Assembly: GCF_000971475.1 (NCBI RefSeq)
Contig: NZ_DF967527.1
Coordinates: forward strand, 62,001-126,000
Direction: 5' to 3'
Length of the DNA: 64,000 nucleotides
DNA from: Sulfuricella sp. T08
GTDB lineage: Bacteria > Pseudomonadota > Gammaproteobacteria > Burkholderiales > Sulfuricellaceae
Shown piece by piece: positions 7,590 to 17,299 of the stretch; position 1 is the first letter of the stretch; every line of letters begins with the position of its first letter. A program made the translations under genes and the position numbers. Below the pieces are notes generated by a model that worked only from the letters and a program-made list of their open reading frames with translations, was not told the origin of the DNA and searched no databases.

Positions 7590-8441
7590 ATGGCCCGATC
7601 CGCCCATCAGAAAGCCATCGTGAATTCCATCCCCGAAATCAAGCCCGGTCAATCCATCGAGCTTCTCAAAGAGTTGCACATTTTAACGCGGGATGGAAAG
7701 CTCAATCAGGACAGCCGGCGCAAGCTGAAACAGGTCTATCACCTGTATCACTTCATCGAGCCGTTGCTGAAGGAAGTGCTGGCAGGGAATGAAAACCTGA
7801 CCCTGGCCGACCACGGTGCGGGCAAGTCTTATCTGGGTTTCATCCTTTACGACCTGTTCTTCAAGGCGCTGGAGGCCGGGCATATCTATGGCATCGAAAC
7901 CCGCGAGGAACTGGTTTCTAAATCCCGCGAGCTGGCCGAACGGCTGGGTTTCGGGCGCATGACCTTCCTTAACCTGTCGGTGGAAGCCTCGATGGCCTCC
8001 GCCGAACTGCCGGAAAACATCGATGTGGTGACGGCGCTGCACGCCTGCGACACGGCGACGGACGACGCGATCAGGTTCGCCCTGCAGAAGCAGGCCAAAT
8101 TCATCGTGCTGGTGCCTTGTTGTCAGGCGGAGCTGGCTGCGGTGCTGCGCAAGCACAAAAACGACTCGTTCTCGAAAACGCCCCTGTCCGAAATCTGGCG
8201 CCATCCCATCCACACACGGGAATTCGGCAGCCTCATCACCAATGTACTGCGCTGCCTGCTGCTTGAATCCCACGGCTACCAGTTGACGGTGACAGAGCTG
8301 GTCGGCTGGGAACATTCCATGAAAAACGAGCTGATTATCGCCAGTTTCAAGGACGCGCCAAGAAAGAATGCCCAGGACCGGCTGGAGCAGATTCTGCAAG
8401 AGCTTAACCTGGAGGAAATGAGGAGCCGCTTTGCTTATTGA
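7590..8441 (+). CDS. SAM-dependent methyltransferase (Methyltransf_32-like)
   Basis: 283 residues from ATG 7590. The central part, NLTLADHGAGKSYLGFILYDLFF, is a motif I of a Rossmann methyltransferase, followed by IYGIETREELVSKSRELAERLGF. The VTALHACDTATDDAIRFAL and VLVPCCQAEL segments are typical of the Methyltransf_32 family, some members of which act on tRNA. The substrate is not known. The gene overlaps the next one by 11 bases. Confidence 0.75.
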   Translation: MARSAHQKAIVNSIPEIKPGQSIELLKELHILTRDGKLNQDSRRKLKQVYHLYHFIEPLLKEVLAGNENLTLADHGAGKSYLGFILYDLFFKALEAGHIYGIETREELVSKSRELAERLGFGRMTFLNLSVEASMASAELPENIDVVTALHACDTATDDAIRFALQKQAKFIVLVPCCQAELAAVLRKHKNDSFSKTPLSEIWRHPIHTREFGSLITNVLRCLLLESHGYQLTVTELVGWEHSMKNELIIASFKDAPRKNAQDRLEQILQELNLEEMRSRFAY

Positions 8442-9702
8442 GGGTACCTGGCTGCGCCTGTTGGCGATGTTCGCCCTGGCTTCGCTCTGGATAATGCCAG
8501 TCGCGGCGCAGTCCGATGATCTGTGGGTCAAGGCCGGCCCGGACGGGCAGTCCCAGCTGCAACTGTATTTCTACTGGGCTACCTACTGCCCCCATTGCCA
8601 GGAGGCGCGGCCATTCGTCGAGGCTATCCCCGCCTCTCGCCCCTGGGTGGCGCTGCATTCCATGGAACTGACCGGTCATCCCGAATATGCCCGCCAGTAT
8701 CAAACGATGGCGGCACAACTCGGGCAGGATGCCGCTTCCGTGCCGGCCCTGCTGTTTTGCGGCGAAATGCATGTGGGCTGGGACAAGGCCGAAACCACGG
8801 GCGCGGAGATGGTGTGGCGCCTGGATGAATGCCATGCCCGACTCCTTGCGGGCAACGTGGTTGCCGGTCTTTCGGCCGGAAAGATCACATTGCCCATCCT
8901 GGGCGAGGTGGATCCGCAGCGTTTCTCCCTGCCCCTGCTGACGATCGCCATCGCCGGCCTGGATGCCTTCAACCCCTGCGCCTTCTTCGTGCTGCTGTTC
9001 CTGCTTTCCCTGCTTGCGCACCAGAAAAACCGTAAGCGCATGCTCGTCATTGGCGGCATCTTCGTGCTGATTTCCGGTCTGATGTATTTTGCCTTCATGG
9101 CGGCCTGGCTCAACCTGTTCCAGGTGCTCGGCAACCTCGTCTGGGTGACCCTGGCGGCGGGTGCGCTGGCGGTGTTTGTGGGTGTCGTCAACGTCAAGGA
9201 TTTCTTCGCCTTCGAGCGGGGGTTGACCCTGTCCATCCCGGAATCACGCAAGCCGGATATCTACCGCCGCGCCCGCGCCATCCTCGGCGCCGACAATCTG
9301 CCGGCAATGGTCGCGGCGACGGTGTTCCTGGCGATTGCCGCCAACTTCTACGAGCTACTTTGCACCGCGGGTTTTCCCCTGGTCTATACACGGCTGCTGA
9401 CCCTGAGCGAGTTGTCACCCGCCGGATATTACCTCTATCTGGCCCTGTACAACCTGATCTACGTGGTGCCGCTGGTGCTCATCGTGCTGGTCTTCGTGCG
9501 CACCATGGGCGCTCGCAAGTTGACGGAACGGGATGGCAGGCTGCTCAAGCTGATCTCCGGCGTCATGATGCTGGAATTGGGCACGTTGCTGCTGGTCGCG
9601 CCGGAACGGCTGAACAATCTGGCCGTAGCATTTAGTTTGCTGGGCGTGGCCGTGGCTATCACCTGGATTGCCGCGCGGATGACTAGAGAGAAAGCAGCAT
9701 GA
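8431..9702 (+). CDS. Thioredoxin domain fused to DsbD-like membrane protein
   Basis: 423 residues from TTG 8431, with GAGGAG at 8419-8424; an in-frame ATG at 8467 is the alternative. A signal segment ends PVAAQS. A periplasmic thioredoxin fold has Cys53/Cys56 in ATYCPHCQEARPF. From about residue 165 there are six or more membrane helices with GLDAFNPCAFFVLLFLLSLLAH, the DsbD/CcdA-type proline-cysteine motif, and a second Cys in ELLCTAGFPLVY. The layout suggests reducing power is moved from cytosol to the periplasmic CxxC. Confidence 0.82.
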   Translation: MLIEGTWLRLLAMFALASLWIMPVAAQSDDLWVKAGPDGQSQLQLYFYWATYCPHCQEARPFVEAIPASRPWVALHSMELTGHPEYARQYQTMAAQLGQDAASVPALLFCGEMHVGWDKAETTGAEMVWRLDECHARLLAGNVVAGLSAGKITLPILGEVDPQRFSLPLLTIAIAGLDAFNPCAFFVLLFLLSLLAHQKNRKRMLVIGGIFVLISGLMYFAFMAAWLNLFQVLGNLVWVTLAAGALAVFVGVVNVKDFFAFERGLTLSIPESRKPDIYRRARAILGADNLPAMVAATVFLAIAANFYELLCTAGFPLVYTRLLTLSELSPAGYYLYLALYNLIYVVPLVLIVLVFVRTMGARKLTERDGRLLKLISGVMMLELGTLLLVAPERLNNLAVAFSLLGVAVAITWIAARMTREKAA

Positions 9703-10619
9703 GTGCAGCACACCATCACGATCATCATCATGAGCATCCTCACTCTCACGGTGAAACTGCGGGCCGGCTAATGTGGTTTGCCGTGGCGCTGACGCTGGGC
9801 TTCGCCGCCGTGGAGGCGGGTGTCGGCTGGTGGGCAGGTTCGCTGGCGCTGGTGGCAGATGCCGGGCATATGGTCAATGATGCCCTGGCGCTGGTGATCG
9901 CCGCTGTTGCAAGCTGGGTCAGCCGGCGGCCGGTCTCGCAACGCCACAGTTATGGCCTGGGGCGAGCGGAATTTATTGCCGCCCTAGTCAACAGCCTCGG
10001 CTTGCTGGTGCTGGTGGCGTGGATTTCCGTTTCCGCCGTGCAACGCTGGCACACGCCCCAAGCCGTGCAGGGCGAGGCTGTTTCGCTCACCGCTGCGCTG
10101 GGGCTGTTGATCAATATCGGGGTGGCGTGGCTGCTCTTCAGGGGAGAGCAAAATCTCAACACCCGCGCCGCGCTGCTGCATGTCATGGGCGATCTGCTGG
10201 GTTCGGTGGCGGCGCTGATCGCCGGGGTGGTGATCGTTTTTACCGGTTGGACGCCCATCGACCCACTGCTGTCGCTGGCCATTGGCGCACTGATTCTGGT
10301 TTCCAGCCTGCGCCTGTTGCGCCAGGCGCTGCACGGGATCATGGAAGGCGTGCCGCTGCATTTGTCGCTGGAAGAAATTGGACAGGAGATGGCCTGTGTT
10401 CCCGGCGTAATTTCGGTGCATGACCTGCATGTGTGGAGTGTCGCTTCGGAGAAAATCATGCTTTCCGCGCATTTGACCGTTGCGGATATAGGGCACTGGG
10501 AAGCCATACTGGCAGACAGCCGTAAGCTGCTACATGAGCGTTTCGGCATCGATCATGTCACGCTGCAGCCTGAACCCGCAGTGCAGATAATCAGCTGGAG
10601 ATCCAGGGAACGGGATTGA
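9699..10619 (+). CDS. Cation diffusion facilitator (CzcD-like)
   Basis: 306 residues with a histidine-rich N-terminus (HHHDHHHEHPHSHGE), six membrane helices, the metal-site motifs LVADAGHMVNDALAL (helix 2) and HVMGDLLGS (helix 5), and a C-terminal cytosolic domain with SVHDLHVWSVAS. These are the marks of zinc/cobalt/cadmium-proton antiporters. It starts inside the stop of the preceding gene (ATGA), so it is part of the same operon. Confidence 0.93.
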   Translation: MSAAHHHDHHHEHPHSHGETAGRLMWFAVALTLGFAAVEAGVGWWAGSLALVADAGHMVNDALALVIAAVASWVSRRPVSQRHSYGLGRAEFIAALVNSLGLLVLVAWISVSAVQRWHTPQAVQGEAVSLTAALGLLINIGVAWLLFRGEQNLNTRAALLHVMGDLLGSVAALIAGVVIVFTGWTPIDPLLSLAIGALILVSSLRLLRQALHGIMEGVPLHLSLEEIGQEMACVPGVISVHDLHVWSVASEKIMLSAHLTVADIGHWEAILADSRKLLHERFGIDHVTLQPEPAVQIISWRSRERD

Positions 10620-10646
10620 TCCCCGAGTGGCCGTGAGGACGCGCCG

Positions 10647-11576
10647 CTAGCCTGAAGCTTTCTCCCCCGGGCGCCGTTTGATGAACAGTTCCTGTCGCGC
10701 CGCGCGGCTGATGGCGACCACTGCCGGGTGGGTGAGCTTGCGCTCCACCGAGATGGCGTAGAACTGCTCGATCACTTCTTCGGTCGTGCCGATGCTGACG
10801 ACTTCGTGCTGCCGCGTCACCTGTTCCTCAATCGCAGTGGGGGCGGCGAAGATGCCTACCCCGGCCTGTCCGAAGGCGGTCATCAAGGCGCCATCGTCGA
10901 ATTCGCCGGTGATGCGCGGTCGAATCCGGTGGTCGCTGAACCAGCGCGTCAGCCTGGACCGCACCGCGACATCCTCGCCCGGCAGGAGCATGGGTGCGCC
11001 GTCCAGGCATTGCGGGAACGCCCCTTGGTACTGCTGCGCCAGCTCCGCCGTGGCAAAGAAGGTGAGCCCGCATTCCCCGAGCAGGTGACTGAAGCCCCGC
11101 ACGTCGACCGTGCGCGGCATGGGGCTGTCGGCGATCACGATGTCGAGCCGGTGCAACGCCAGTTCTGCCAGTAAAGCGGCAACTTTCCCTTCCCGGCAGA
11201 TGATGCGCGGTGGTTGCTCAAACTGCATCGCCGGCTCCAGCAGCTGATAGGCAACGGCCTTGGGCACCACATCGGTGACGCCCACCCTGAATTGCAGGGG
11301 CCGGTCGGTGGGGCGGTGGTGCAAGGTCTCTTCCAGTTCCTGGCCGAGTGAAAAAATTTCGTCGGCGTAACTCAGCACCATCCGGCCCGTCTCGGTCAGC
11401 TCGAATTGTCGGCCGCTGCGGTTGAACAGCGCTTCACCCAGCACTTCCTCGAACAGGCTCAACTGGCCGCTGATGGTTTGCGGGGTCAGGTGCAGCCTCT
11501 CGCTGGCGCGGGTTACGCTGCCGGCCTTGGCCACCGCCCAGAAATAGTGAAGATGTTTGTAATTCATGGTTCCCAT
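10647..11576 (-). CDS. LysR family regulator, NhaR-like
   Basis: 309 residues. The N-terminus MNYKHLHYFWAVAKAGSVTRASERLHLTPQTISGQLSLFEEVLGEALFNRSGR is the NhaR-type LysR helix-turn-helix. The rest is the usual two-lobe effector domain. NhaR in enterobacteria answers to sodium and activates nhaA; no Na+/H+ antiporter gene is adjacent here. It is divergent from the YccA-like gene, with a dyad in between. An alternative start is nine bases further in (11567). Confidence 0.88.
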   Translation of the reverse strand: MGTMNYKHLHYFWAVAKAGSVTRASERLHLTPQTISGQLSLFEEVLGEALFNRSGRQFELTETGRMVLSYADEIFSLGQELEETLHHRPTDRPLQFRVGVTDVVPKAVAYQLLEPAMQFEQPPRIICREGKVAALLAELALHRLDIVIADSPMPRTVDVRGFSHLLGECGLTFFATAELAQQYQGAFPQCLDGAPMLLPGEDVAVRSRLTRWFSDHRIRPRITGEFDDGALMTAFGQAGVGIFAAPTAIEEQVTRQHEVVSIGTTEEVIEQFYAISVERKLTHPAVVAISRAARQELFIKRRPGEKASG

Positions 11577-11597
11577 GCGCCATCCAGTTCGTAATTA

Positions 11598-11623
11598 TCG
11601 AATGATATATCAATTATATTCGA
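11598..11623. promoter_or_regulatory. Dyad in the nhaR-yccA intergenic region
   Basis: TCGAAT at 11598-11603 and ATTCGA at 11618-11623 are inverted with a 14-bp AT-rich spacer that itself starts with the palindrome TGATATATCA (11603-11612). Position between divergent genes fits a LysR binding site. No footprint-level support exists. Confidence 0.4.
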
Positions 11624-11687
11624 CTTTATGGAATATGTAATGGTCGCTATACTTCAATGCTGTTACTACCAGAAGGAGGAAAGCACC

Positions 11688-12371
11688 ATGAACCCGATCC
11701 ATTCCATCAACCAGGCGCAAGCCCTGCCGGCCCAAGTGTCCGCGACGCTTGCCACCAACAAGATGATCCGCAACACCTATATGCTGCTGTCGATGACGCT
11801 GCTGTTCAGCGCGCTGAGCGCGGCGGCATCGGTGGCGATGAAACTGCCCCATCCGGGCATGATCATCACCCTGGTCGGCTATTTCGGACTGTTGTTCCTC
11901 ACCACCAAGTTCCGTGACAGCGCGCTCGGGCTGGCGTTCGTGTTTGCCCTTACCGGCTTCATGGGTTACACCCTGGGGCCGATAGTCAGCCACTATCTGG
12001 GCCTGCCCAACGGCGGCCAGATGGTGATGACCGCAATGGGGCTCACCGGCGCGATCTTCCTCGGGCTCTCCGGCTATGCCTTGGCCAGCCGCAAGGATTT
12101 CAGCTTCATGGGCGGCTTTCTCATGGTCGGCATCCTGGTCGGTTTTCTGGCTGGTCTGGGGGCGATGTTCTTCGAGCTGCCCGGCCTGTCGCTGGCGGTT
12201 TCGGCGATTTTCGTGCTGCTCATGTCCGGGCTGATCCTGTACGAAACCAGCAATATCATTCACGGCGGCGAAACCAACTACATCATGGCCACGGTCACGC
12301 TGTTCGTGTCCATCTTTAACCTGTTCACCAGCCTGCTCCATCTGCTGGGCTTCATGAATAGCAACGAATAG
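11688..12371 (+). CDS. Bax inhibitor-1/YccA family membrane protein
   Basis: 227 residues from ATG 11688 with a strong AAGGAGGA site at 11673-11680. Seven hydrophobic segments. NKMIRNTYMLLSMTLLFSALSA at the start and SGLILYETSNIIHGGETNYIMATVTLFVSIFNLFTSLLHLL near the end match the YccA branch of the BI-1 family. YccA inhibits the FtsH protease in E. coli. It precedes yqhA- and htpX-like genes, also linked to membrane protein quality control, so the three may form an operon. Confidence 0.9.
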   Translation: MNPIHSINQAQALPAQVSATLATNKMIRNTYMLLSMTLLFSALSAAASVAMKLPHPGMIITLVGYFGLLFLTTKFRDSALGLAFVFALTGFMGYTLGPIVSHYLGLPNGGQMVMTAMGLTGAIFLGLSGYALASRKDFSFMGGFLMVGILVGFLAGLGAMFFELPGLSLAVSAIFVLLMSGLILYETSNIIHGGETNYIMATVTLFVSIFNLFTSLLHLLGFMNSNE

Positions 12372-12378
12372 GTCAGAC

Positions 12379-12936
12379 ATGCTGAATACATTAGAAAAAC
12401 TGTTTGAGAAAACGCTCTGGAACGGCCGTTTCGTGGTCGTGGTTGCGGTGGTGGCGAGCATGGCCGCCGCCACCGCGATTTTCTACATGGCCACGGTGGA
12501 TGTGGTGTACCTGATCGGCCACATGCTGCATTACGCCGACCCCGCTCTAGCCGAGGAGGCGCGCAGGCTTCTTCACGACCAGACCATCACCCATGTGGTG
12601 GAAGTGGTGGACGGCTACCTGCTGGCCACTTTCATGCTGATTTTTGCGCTCGGCATGTATGAGCTGTTCGTCAGCGACATCGACGAGGCCAAAGGCAGCA
12701 AGACCTCCAGCAAGATCCTGGTGATCGAGAGCCTGGACGACCTCAAGGCACGGCTGGCCAAGGTAATCCTGATGATCCTGATCGTCACCCTGTTCGAGGA
12801 AGCACTGAACATGAAGATATCGTCCCCGCTCGACCTTCTGTATCTCGGCGGGGCCATCGCCCTGATCGGCGCGGCGCTGTTCCTGACCCACAAGGCCGAA
12901 TCACATGGAAAAGAAACCGAACATCCTGGAGACTGA
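12379..12936 (+). CDS. YqhA/UPF0114 family membrane protein
   Basis: 185 residues with three to four membrane helices. Key segments are HVVEVVDGYLLATFMLIFALGMYELFVSDID and SLDDLKARLAKVILMILIVTLFEEAL, conserved in the UPF0114 family. Function in E. coli is unknown. It begins seven bases after the YccA gene and ends three bases before htpX. Confidence 0.85.
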   Translation: MLNTLEKLFEKTLWNGRFVVVVAVVASMAAATAIFYMATVDVVYLIGHMLHYADPALAEEARRLLHDQTITHVVEVVDGYLLATFMLIFALGMYELFVSDIDEAKGSKTSSKILVIESLDDLKARLAKVILMILIVTLFEEALNMKISSPLDLLYLGGAIALIGAALFLTHKAESHGKETEHPGD

Positions 12937-12939
12937 ATC

Positions 12940-13821
12940 ATGAAACGCATATTCCTGTTTCTCGCCACCAACCTGGCCATTGTCCTGGTGCTCTCAATCA
13001 CCATGCGGCTGTTGGGAGTGGAGCCATATCTCACTGCGTCAGGGCTGAACCTGAGCTCCTTGCTGATTTTCGCCGCCGTGATGGGAATGGGCGGTTCCTT
13101 TATCTCGCTCGCCATCTCCAAGTGGAGCGCCAAGCGCATGACGGGTGCAAGGGTGATCGAGACGCCAGAAACCCCCGGCGAGGCCTGGCTGGTCGAGACC
13201 GTGCGGCGTCAGGCGCAGACCGCCGGCATCGGCATGCCGGAGGTGGCGATTTTCGACTCGCCCGATGTTAATGCTTTCGCCACCGGCATGAGCAAGAACA
13301 GCGCCCTGGTGGCGGTATCCACCGGTCTGTTGCAGGCCATGAACAAGGACGAGGCGGAAGCGGTGCTGGGACACGAAATCTCCCACGTTGCCAACGGCGA
13401 CATGGTGACGCTGGCGCTGATCCAGGGCGTGGTCAACACTTTCGTGATGTTCCTGTCCCGCGTCATCGGCCATCTAGTGGACAAAGTCGTGTTCAAGACC
13501 GAGCGCGGTCAGGGTCCGGCGTTTTTCGTCACCATGATCATCGCCGAGATGGTGCTTGGGATTCTCGCCTCGATCATCGTCATGTGGTTCTCGCGCCGGC
13601 GCGAGTTCATCGCCGATTCGGGCGGCGCGGCACTGGCCGGAAAGGGCGCCATGATCGCCGCGCTGGAGCGTCTCAAGGCTCAGCACGAACCGGCGCCGTT
13701 GCCGGATAAAATGGCCGCTTTCGGTATTTCCGGCCGGGTGGGTTCAGGTTTGAAGCGCCTGTTCATGACCCATCCGCCGCTGGAAGAGCGCATCGAGATG
13801 CTGAAGCAGCTGCGTCCTTAG
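12940..13821 (+). CDS. htpX: Membrane zinc metalloprotease HtpX
   Basis: 293 residues. Two N-terminal membrane helices, then the M48 catalytic site [11 protein letters not shown] (His145, Glu146, His149), two more helices and the third zinc ligand region [13 protein letters not shown]. HtpX degrades misfolded inner-membrane proteins from the cytosolic side with FtsH. The last four bases overlap the converging dusC gene. Confidence 0.95.
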   Translation: MKRIFLFLATNLAIVLVLSITMRLLGVEPYLTASGLNLSSLLIFAAVMGMGGSFISLAISKWSAKRMTGARVIETPETPGEAWLVETVRRQAQTAGIGMPEVAIFDSPDVNAFATGMSKNSALVAVSTGLLQAMNKDEAEAVLGHEISHVANGDMVTLALIQGVVNTFVMFLSRVIGHLVDKVVFKTERGQGPAFFVTMIIAEMVLGILASIIVMWFSRRREFIADSGGAALAGKGAMIAALERLKAQHEPAPLPDKMAAFGISGRVGSGLKRLFMTHPPLEERIEMLKQLRP

Positions 13822-14768
13822 CGGTGAATTGCCGGATTTAGCATATCCTCCAGCATCTTGCCAACCGCCACCGGGTCGCGCTCGGTGCGCAACGTCCGGT
13901 GTAAAGCCTCCGCTTCCGGGTAGGCGACGCGCATCATTCCGAGCCATTGCTTGAGCCGCCCCGGTGCGTGCCTCTGGTCCATCCTGGCGCGCAGCTGGTC
14001 ATAGAAATCGAGGACCCAGGGAAGCAATTCCGGCCAGTGCATGGCCTCATCCCCCGTTTTGATGCGTCGCATCAGATCCGGGCGGACGATGGCGCCGCGC
14101 CCGATCATCACATCGGTGCAGCCGCTGACATGGCGGATTTTTTCACTATCTTGTGGCGTCCACACCTCGCCGTTCGCTACCACCGGCAGCTTCACTGTTT
14201 CGCGGATATGGGCGAGCCATTCCCAACGCGCGGGAGGGCGGTAGCGGTCGGTCTTGGTGCGGGCATGGACGGTAAGTTCGTCGGCGCCACCTGCTTCGAT
14301 GGCGCGGGCGCAATCCAGCGTCAGCGAGGTGTCTTCCAGGCCGAGACGCATCTTGGCGGTGACGGGAATGTGTTTCGGTACGGCGCGGCGAGTGGCGGCC
14401 ACGATGGCGTGGATTTGCTCCGGATACTGAAGCAGAACTGCACCGCCGCCATGACTATTAACTTTGGGGGCGGGGCAGCCGAAGTTGAGGTCGATACCCG
14501 GTGCGCCCAGGCTGGCGATGAATGCGGCGTTTTCGGCGAGGCAGACCGGGTCGCTCCCCAGCAGTTGCACCCGCACCGGCACACCGGCCCGCGTACATCC
14601 GCCGCTGGCCAGCTCCGGCACGGTGCGCAGAAGCACTTTCTCGGTGAGCAAATGGTTGGTGACCCGCACGAATTCGGCCACGCACAGGTCGATGCCGCCC
14701 AGGCGCGTCAATATGTCGCGCAGGCTATGGTCGGCAAGGCCCTCCATGGGGGCGAGAATCAGGCGCAT
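13818..14768 (-). CDS. dusC: tRNA-dihydrouridine(16) synthase
   Basis: 316 residues starting [24 protein letters not shown], the DusC form of the FMN-binding barrel. [23 protein letters not shown] contains the catalytic Cys. [23 protein letters not shown] and NGEVWTPQD are typical. The enzyme reduces uridine 16 in tRNA with NADPH. It converges on htpX and the coding regions share four bases. Confidence 0.93.
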   Translation of the reverse strand: MRLILAPMEGLADHSLRDILTRLGGIDLCVAEFVRVTNHLLTEKVLLRTVPELASGGCTRAGVPVRVQLLGSDPVCLAENAAFIASLGAPGIDLNFGCPAPKVNSHGGGAVLLQYPEQIHAIVAATRRAVPKHIPVTAKMRLGLEDTSLTLDCARAIEAGGADELTVHARTKTDRYRPPARWEWLAHIRETVKLPVVANGEVWTPQDSEKIRHVSGCTDVMIGRGAIVRPDLMRRIKTGDEAMHWPELLPWVLDFYDQLRARMDQRHAPGRLKQWLGMMRVAYPEAEALHRTLRTERDPVAVGKMLEDMLNPAIHR

Positions 14769-15116
14769 GGTTTTTTTAGCGGTTGAGGGACGCGTATTTT
14801 AGAAGAATTGCGGGCAGGTTGCTGGAAGTATTTTGATCTTATTGAGGACATCAAGATACGATGGCTTAGCTCGCCCTGTCGCAGGCCGGAGGCCGAATTG
14901 AGGGATGCTTTGGCAGGATTGGTGCTAATGGGTAATGCTACTGATGGCTCCTCAATAAAAAATGGGACAGTTTTCAGGCCTTTTGCGCTTGGTTTTTAAG
15001 CTCGCTCCCTGTTAACTTGATTCTTTCGCAATATGGAGCTTGTTCGGCACGGCGGAAAGCCCTGGTTGCAGGCTTCGCCCAATTTGAATATGGACCGTTG
15101 AATGCCGCCCGATTCC
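14769..15116. other. Gap without a supported gene
   Basis: 348 bases between dusC and the DUF255 gene. A short rightward frame at 14808-14999 lacks a ribosome site and family resemblance. A small GCCCGAT/ATCGGGC stem (15107-15125) overlaps the stop codon of the gene to the right but has no U-tract on either strand. Nothing else is visible. Confidence 0.6.
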
Positions 15117-16970
15117 TCATCGGGCAGTAACATCCATCGTTGCCACCAGGCTCGCCTGCATGAACAAGCCTCGGCCAATGGAGGGAATCGTAAAACCGAG
15201 CGCTTCGGAACCCTTGCGCCGAAGAGTCTTGTCGCCGGAAGCCAGACTGGCTGTAATCAGTTCCGCTGATGGCGAAGGGATTGCTCCGTCCACAATGCTA
15301 GCCTGCCAGTTTTCGGAGGCGAGCAGGGTTGTTCCTGCCAGGCGAAATCCTCGGGCAGAATGGAAACGCCGCCAGGCTTCCCGTGCCAGTTTGTCCGCCA
15401 AGGCATGGTCTGCCGCCTTCCTGCTCAGGCGGGCGTAGTAGCGCAGGCCAGTCGCCGCGTAGGCGTAACCCTCCAACTCGGCGGAGCCGAACAGTTTGCC
15501 TTTCCCCATTCCTTGTCGCAGTCCATCCTTTTGCCACAGTTGCCTGGCCAGAAAATTCTTTACTTCATCGGCAGGTCGGCGGTAACGGGGATCTTCCGCC
15601 GCCGCTTCGCTCAGGGCCTTGAGCGCCAATCCGTTCAGTCCTGCCAGCAGCTTGTCGTCCTTGGGCAAATGGCGCTGTCGCCGCACCTCCCGCAACTTGC
15701 GGTAGACAGTCTCGAGTTGCGTTAGCTCCACCGCCGTCGGTTCGCGCATCTGCTGAGGCAGATAGCCCAGATCCGACTCCGCCGCCGCTTCCAGCCCCCA
15801 AACGCGCGAGGCCAGGGCGAACTGGTCCGGGCTCAGCATTAGCCGGAGCTGTTCCCTGCTCCAGAGATAGACTCCGCCTTCCCGCCCTTCACCATCCACC
15901 GCTGACGTGCTGGCGATGAAGGCGCCGGTTTCCGCATCGCGCATTTCCGCCAGCATGAAATCCAGGGTTTCGAAGGAGATTTCCCGGTATTGCGGCTTGC
16001 CCAATATGCGGGCTGCGCGCAGGTAAAGCAACGCGAGCTGGGCGTTGTCGTAGAGCATTTTCTCGTAATGGGGGGTGTGCCAGTCAGGATCGACCGTATA
16101 GCGGAAAAAACCGCCGCCGACATGGTCGTGCAGTCCGCCCTTCATCATCCGGTCGAGCGTCAGTTTCAGCCATGCGGCAAGCCGCTCGTCGGGATGGTGC
16201 TCCTGGATTTGCAGCAGGGATGTGAGCTGGGGCGCGATGGGGAACTTGCGCGCCTGGTCGAGTCCGCCGCGCAAGGAGTCTGCCATCGCCAAGGTCTCTT
16301 CCACCAGGCGTTTGCGCCAGGTCGCAGCAATATCGGGAGACGGTTTCACCGGGGCGGCTGCCACCGGTTTGCCGCTACCGGCAGTCTTCCTGGCTGCCGC
16401 CTTGAGTTCCTGGCTCCCCGTCTGCCAGCGTTCACTCAGTTTGGTTATCAGGCCGAGAAACTGGTCCGGTTTCGAATAAAGCGTGGCGTAGAGTGGATAG
16501 CCTTCGGGTGTGATGAATACATTGAGCGGCCAGCCGGCAACGCCACGGGAGCGCCGCGCAAATTCGATCATTTCGGCATCCAGCGCGGCGTTCAATTCGC
16601 GATCCACCTTCACCGGAATGAAGTCATGATTGAGTACTTCGGCGATTCTTGGGTCGCTGTAACTTTCCTGCTGCATCACATGGCACCAGTGGCAGGAGAA
16701 ATAGCCAATGGAGACGAACAGCAGTTTGTTTTGTTGCCGCGCCAAGGCGACCGTGGCCGGGTTCCATTCCTGCCAGGCCACCGGGTCGGCACCGTGCAGT
16801 GCGAGGTAAGGGGAAGGATGATGGGCGAGACGGTTGGCCAGCGGCGCTGCCATCACCGTCAGAGGCAGGGCGAACAGGTACGCCACCAGGAGCCAGCCGA
16901 ATAGCCGTTGTCTTGATGACCAGCCGATGAGTTTCCTGCGTAAACTCGTTCCTGCGAATTGTGTGCGCAT
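15117..16970 (-). CDS. Exported DUF255 (YyaL/SSP411-like) thioredoxin-domain protein
   Basis: 617 residues. A long basic N-terminus leads into a signal/anchor helix (LFGWLLVAYLFALPLTVMAAP). The DUF255 core follows: NRLAHHPSPYLALHGADPVAWQEW, then FVSIGYFSCHWCHVMQQESY with Cys93/Cys96, and RRSRGVAGWPLNVFITPEGYP. The rest is the alpha/alpha-barrel with HDHVGGGFFRYTVDPDWHTPHYEKMLYDNAQL. Family function is unclear; a periplasmic redox or glycan-linked role is possible. The start codon abuts the U-tract of a terminator, so the true start might lie further in. Confidence 0.85.
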   Translation of the reverse strand: MRTQFAGTSLRRKLIGWSSRQRLFGWLLVAYLFALPLTVMAAPLANRLAHHPSPYLALHGADPVAWQEWNPATVALARQQNKLLFVSIGYFSCHWCHVMQQESYSDPRIAEVLNHDFIPVKVDRELNAALDAEMIEFARRSRGVAGWPLNVFITPEGYPLYATLYSKPDQFLGLITKLSERWQTGSQELKAAARKTAGSGKPVAAAPVKPSPDIAATWRKRLVEETLAMADSLRGGLDQARKFPIAPQLTSLLQIQEHHPDERLAAWLKLTLDRMMKGGLHDHVGGGFFRYTVDPDWHTPHYEKMLYDNAQLALLYLRAARILGKPQYREISFETLDFMLAEMRDAETGAFIASTSAVDGEGREGGVYLWSREQLRLMLSPDQFALASRVWGLEAAAESDLGYLPQQMREPTAVELTQLETVYRKLREVRRQRHLPKDDKLLAGLNGLALKALSEAAAEDPRYRRPADEVKNFLARQLWQKDGLRQGMGKGKLFGSAELEGYAYAATGLRYYARLSRKAADHALADKLAREAWRRFHSARGFRLAGTTLLASENWQASIVDGAIPSPSAELITASLASGDKTLRRKGSEALGFTIPSIGRGLFMQASLVATMDVTAR

Positions 16971-17005
16971 AAAAAAAAAGGGTTCGAAGATAAAACTTCG
17001 AACCC
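16971..17005 (-). terminator. Intrinsic terminator at the end of the 19-kb leftward gene run
   Basis: GGGTTCGAAG (16980-16989) and CTTCGAACCC (16996-17005) form a perfect 10-bp stem with a six-base loop. Nine A residues on the plus strand (16971-16979) give a U9 tract on the leftward transcript. It is the only strong intrinsic terminator seen for the genes between 17 and 36 kb. Confidence 0.88.
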
Positions 17006-17056
17006 TTCTATACTACATTTGTTCAAATTTTATTGTGGCTGTTTGGTGAGAATTAA

Positions 17057-17299
17057 TTCGTAACCACCTGCCACCGCATAAGCGCCTTCAGCGTCAACGA
17101 CGGCAAGACCACCACACAGCAAACCGTGCAAGTACGGGTGTTCGTCGTCAACCACCAGCCACGTCTGCAAGCCAGCAACCACGTGTGCGACTTCACTGTC
17201 ACCGCACGCGCAAGCGACGGACGCAACACCACCACGCAAACCTTTACCCTGCGTGTCGTGGCGTTCGACACCAGTCCGCCGCTGCGGCCAGCTCGTTGA
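17057..17299 (+). pseudogene. Possible fragment of an Ig-like/cadherin-like repeat protein
   Basis: An open frame without a start codon reads FSVNDGKTTTQQTVQVRVFVV and later ASDGRNTTTQTFTLRVVAF, two imperfect copies of a DG-x-TTTQ-x-x-x-x-x-V pattern seen in bacterial Ig-like adhesin repeats. It is bounded by TAA at 17054 and TGA at 17297. It could be a fragment left by rearrangement or chance; the reverse strand is also partly open. Confidence 0.25.

Noticed and set aside
14808-14999. Short plus-strand frame between dusC and the DUF255 gene
   Set aside because: No ribosome site, no family pattern, ordinary intergenic composition.
15107-15125. Stem-loop at the end of the DUF255 gene as a terminator
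   Set aside because: It overlaps the stop codon and no U-tract follows in the direction of transcription.
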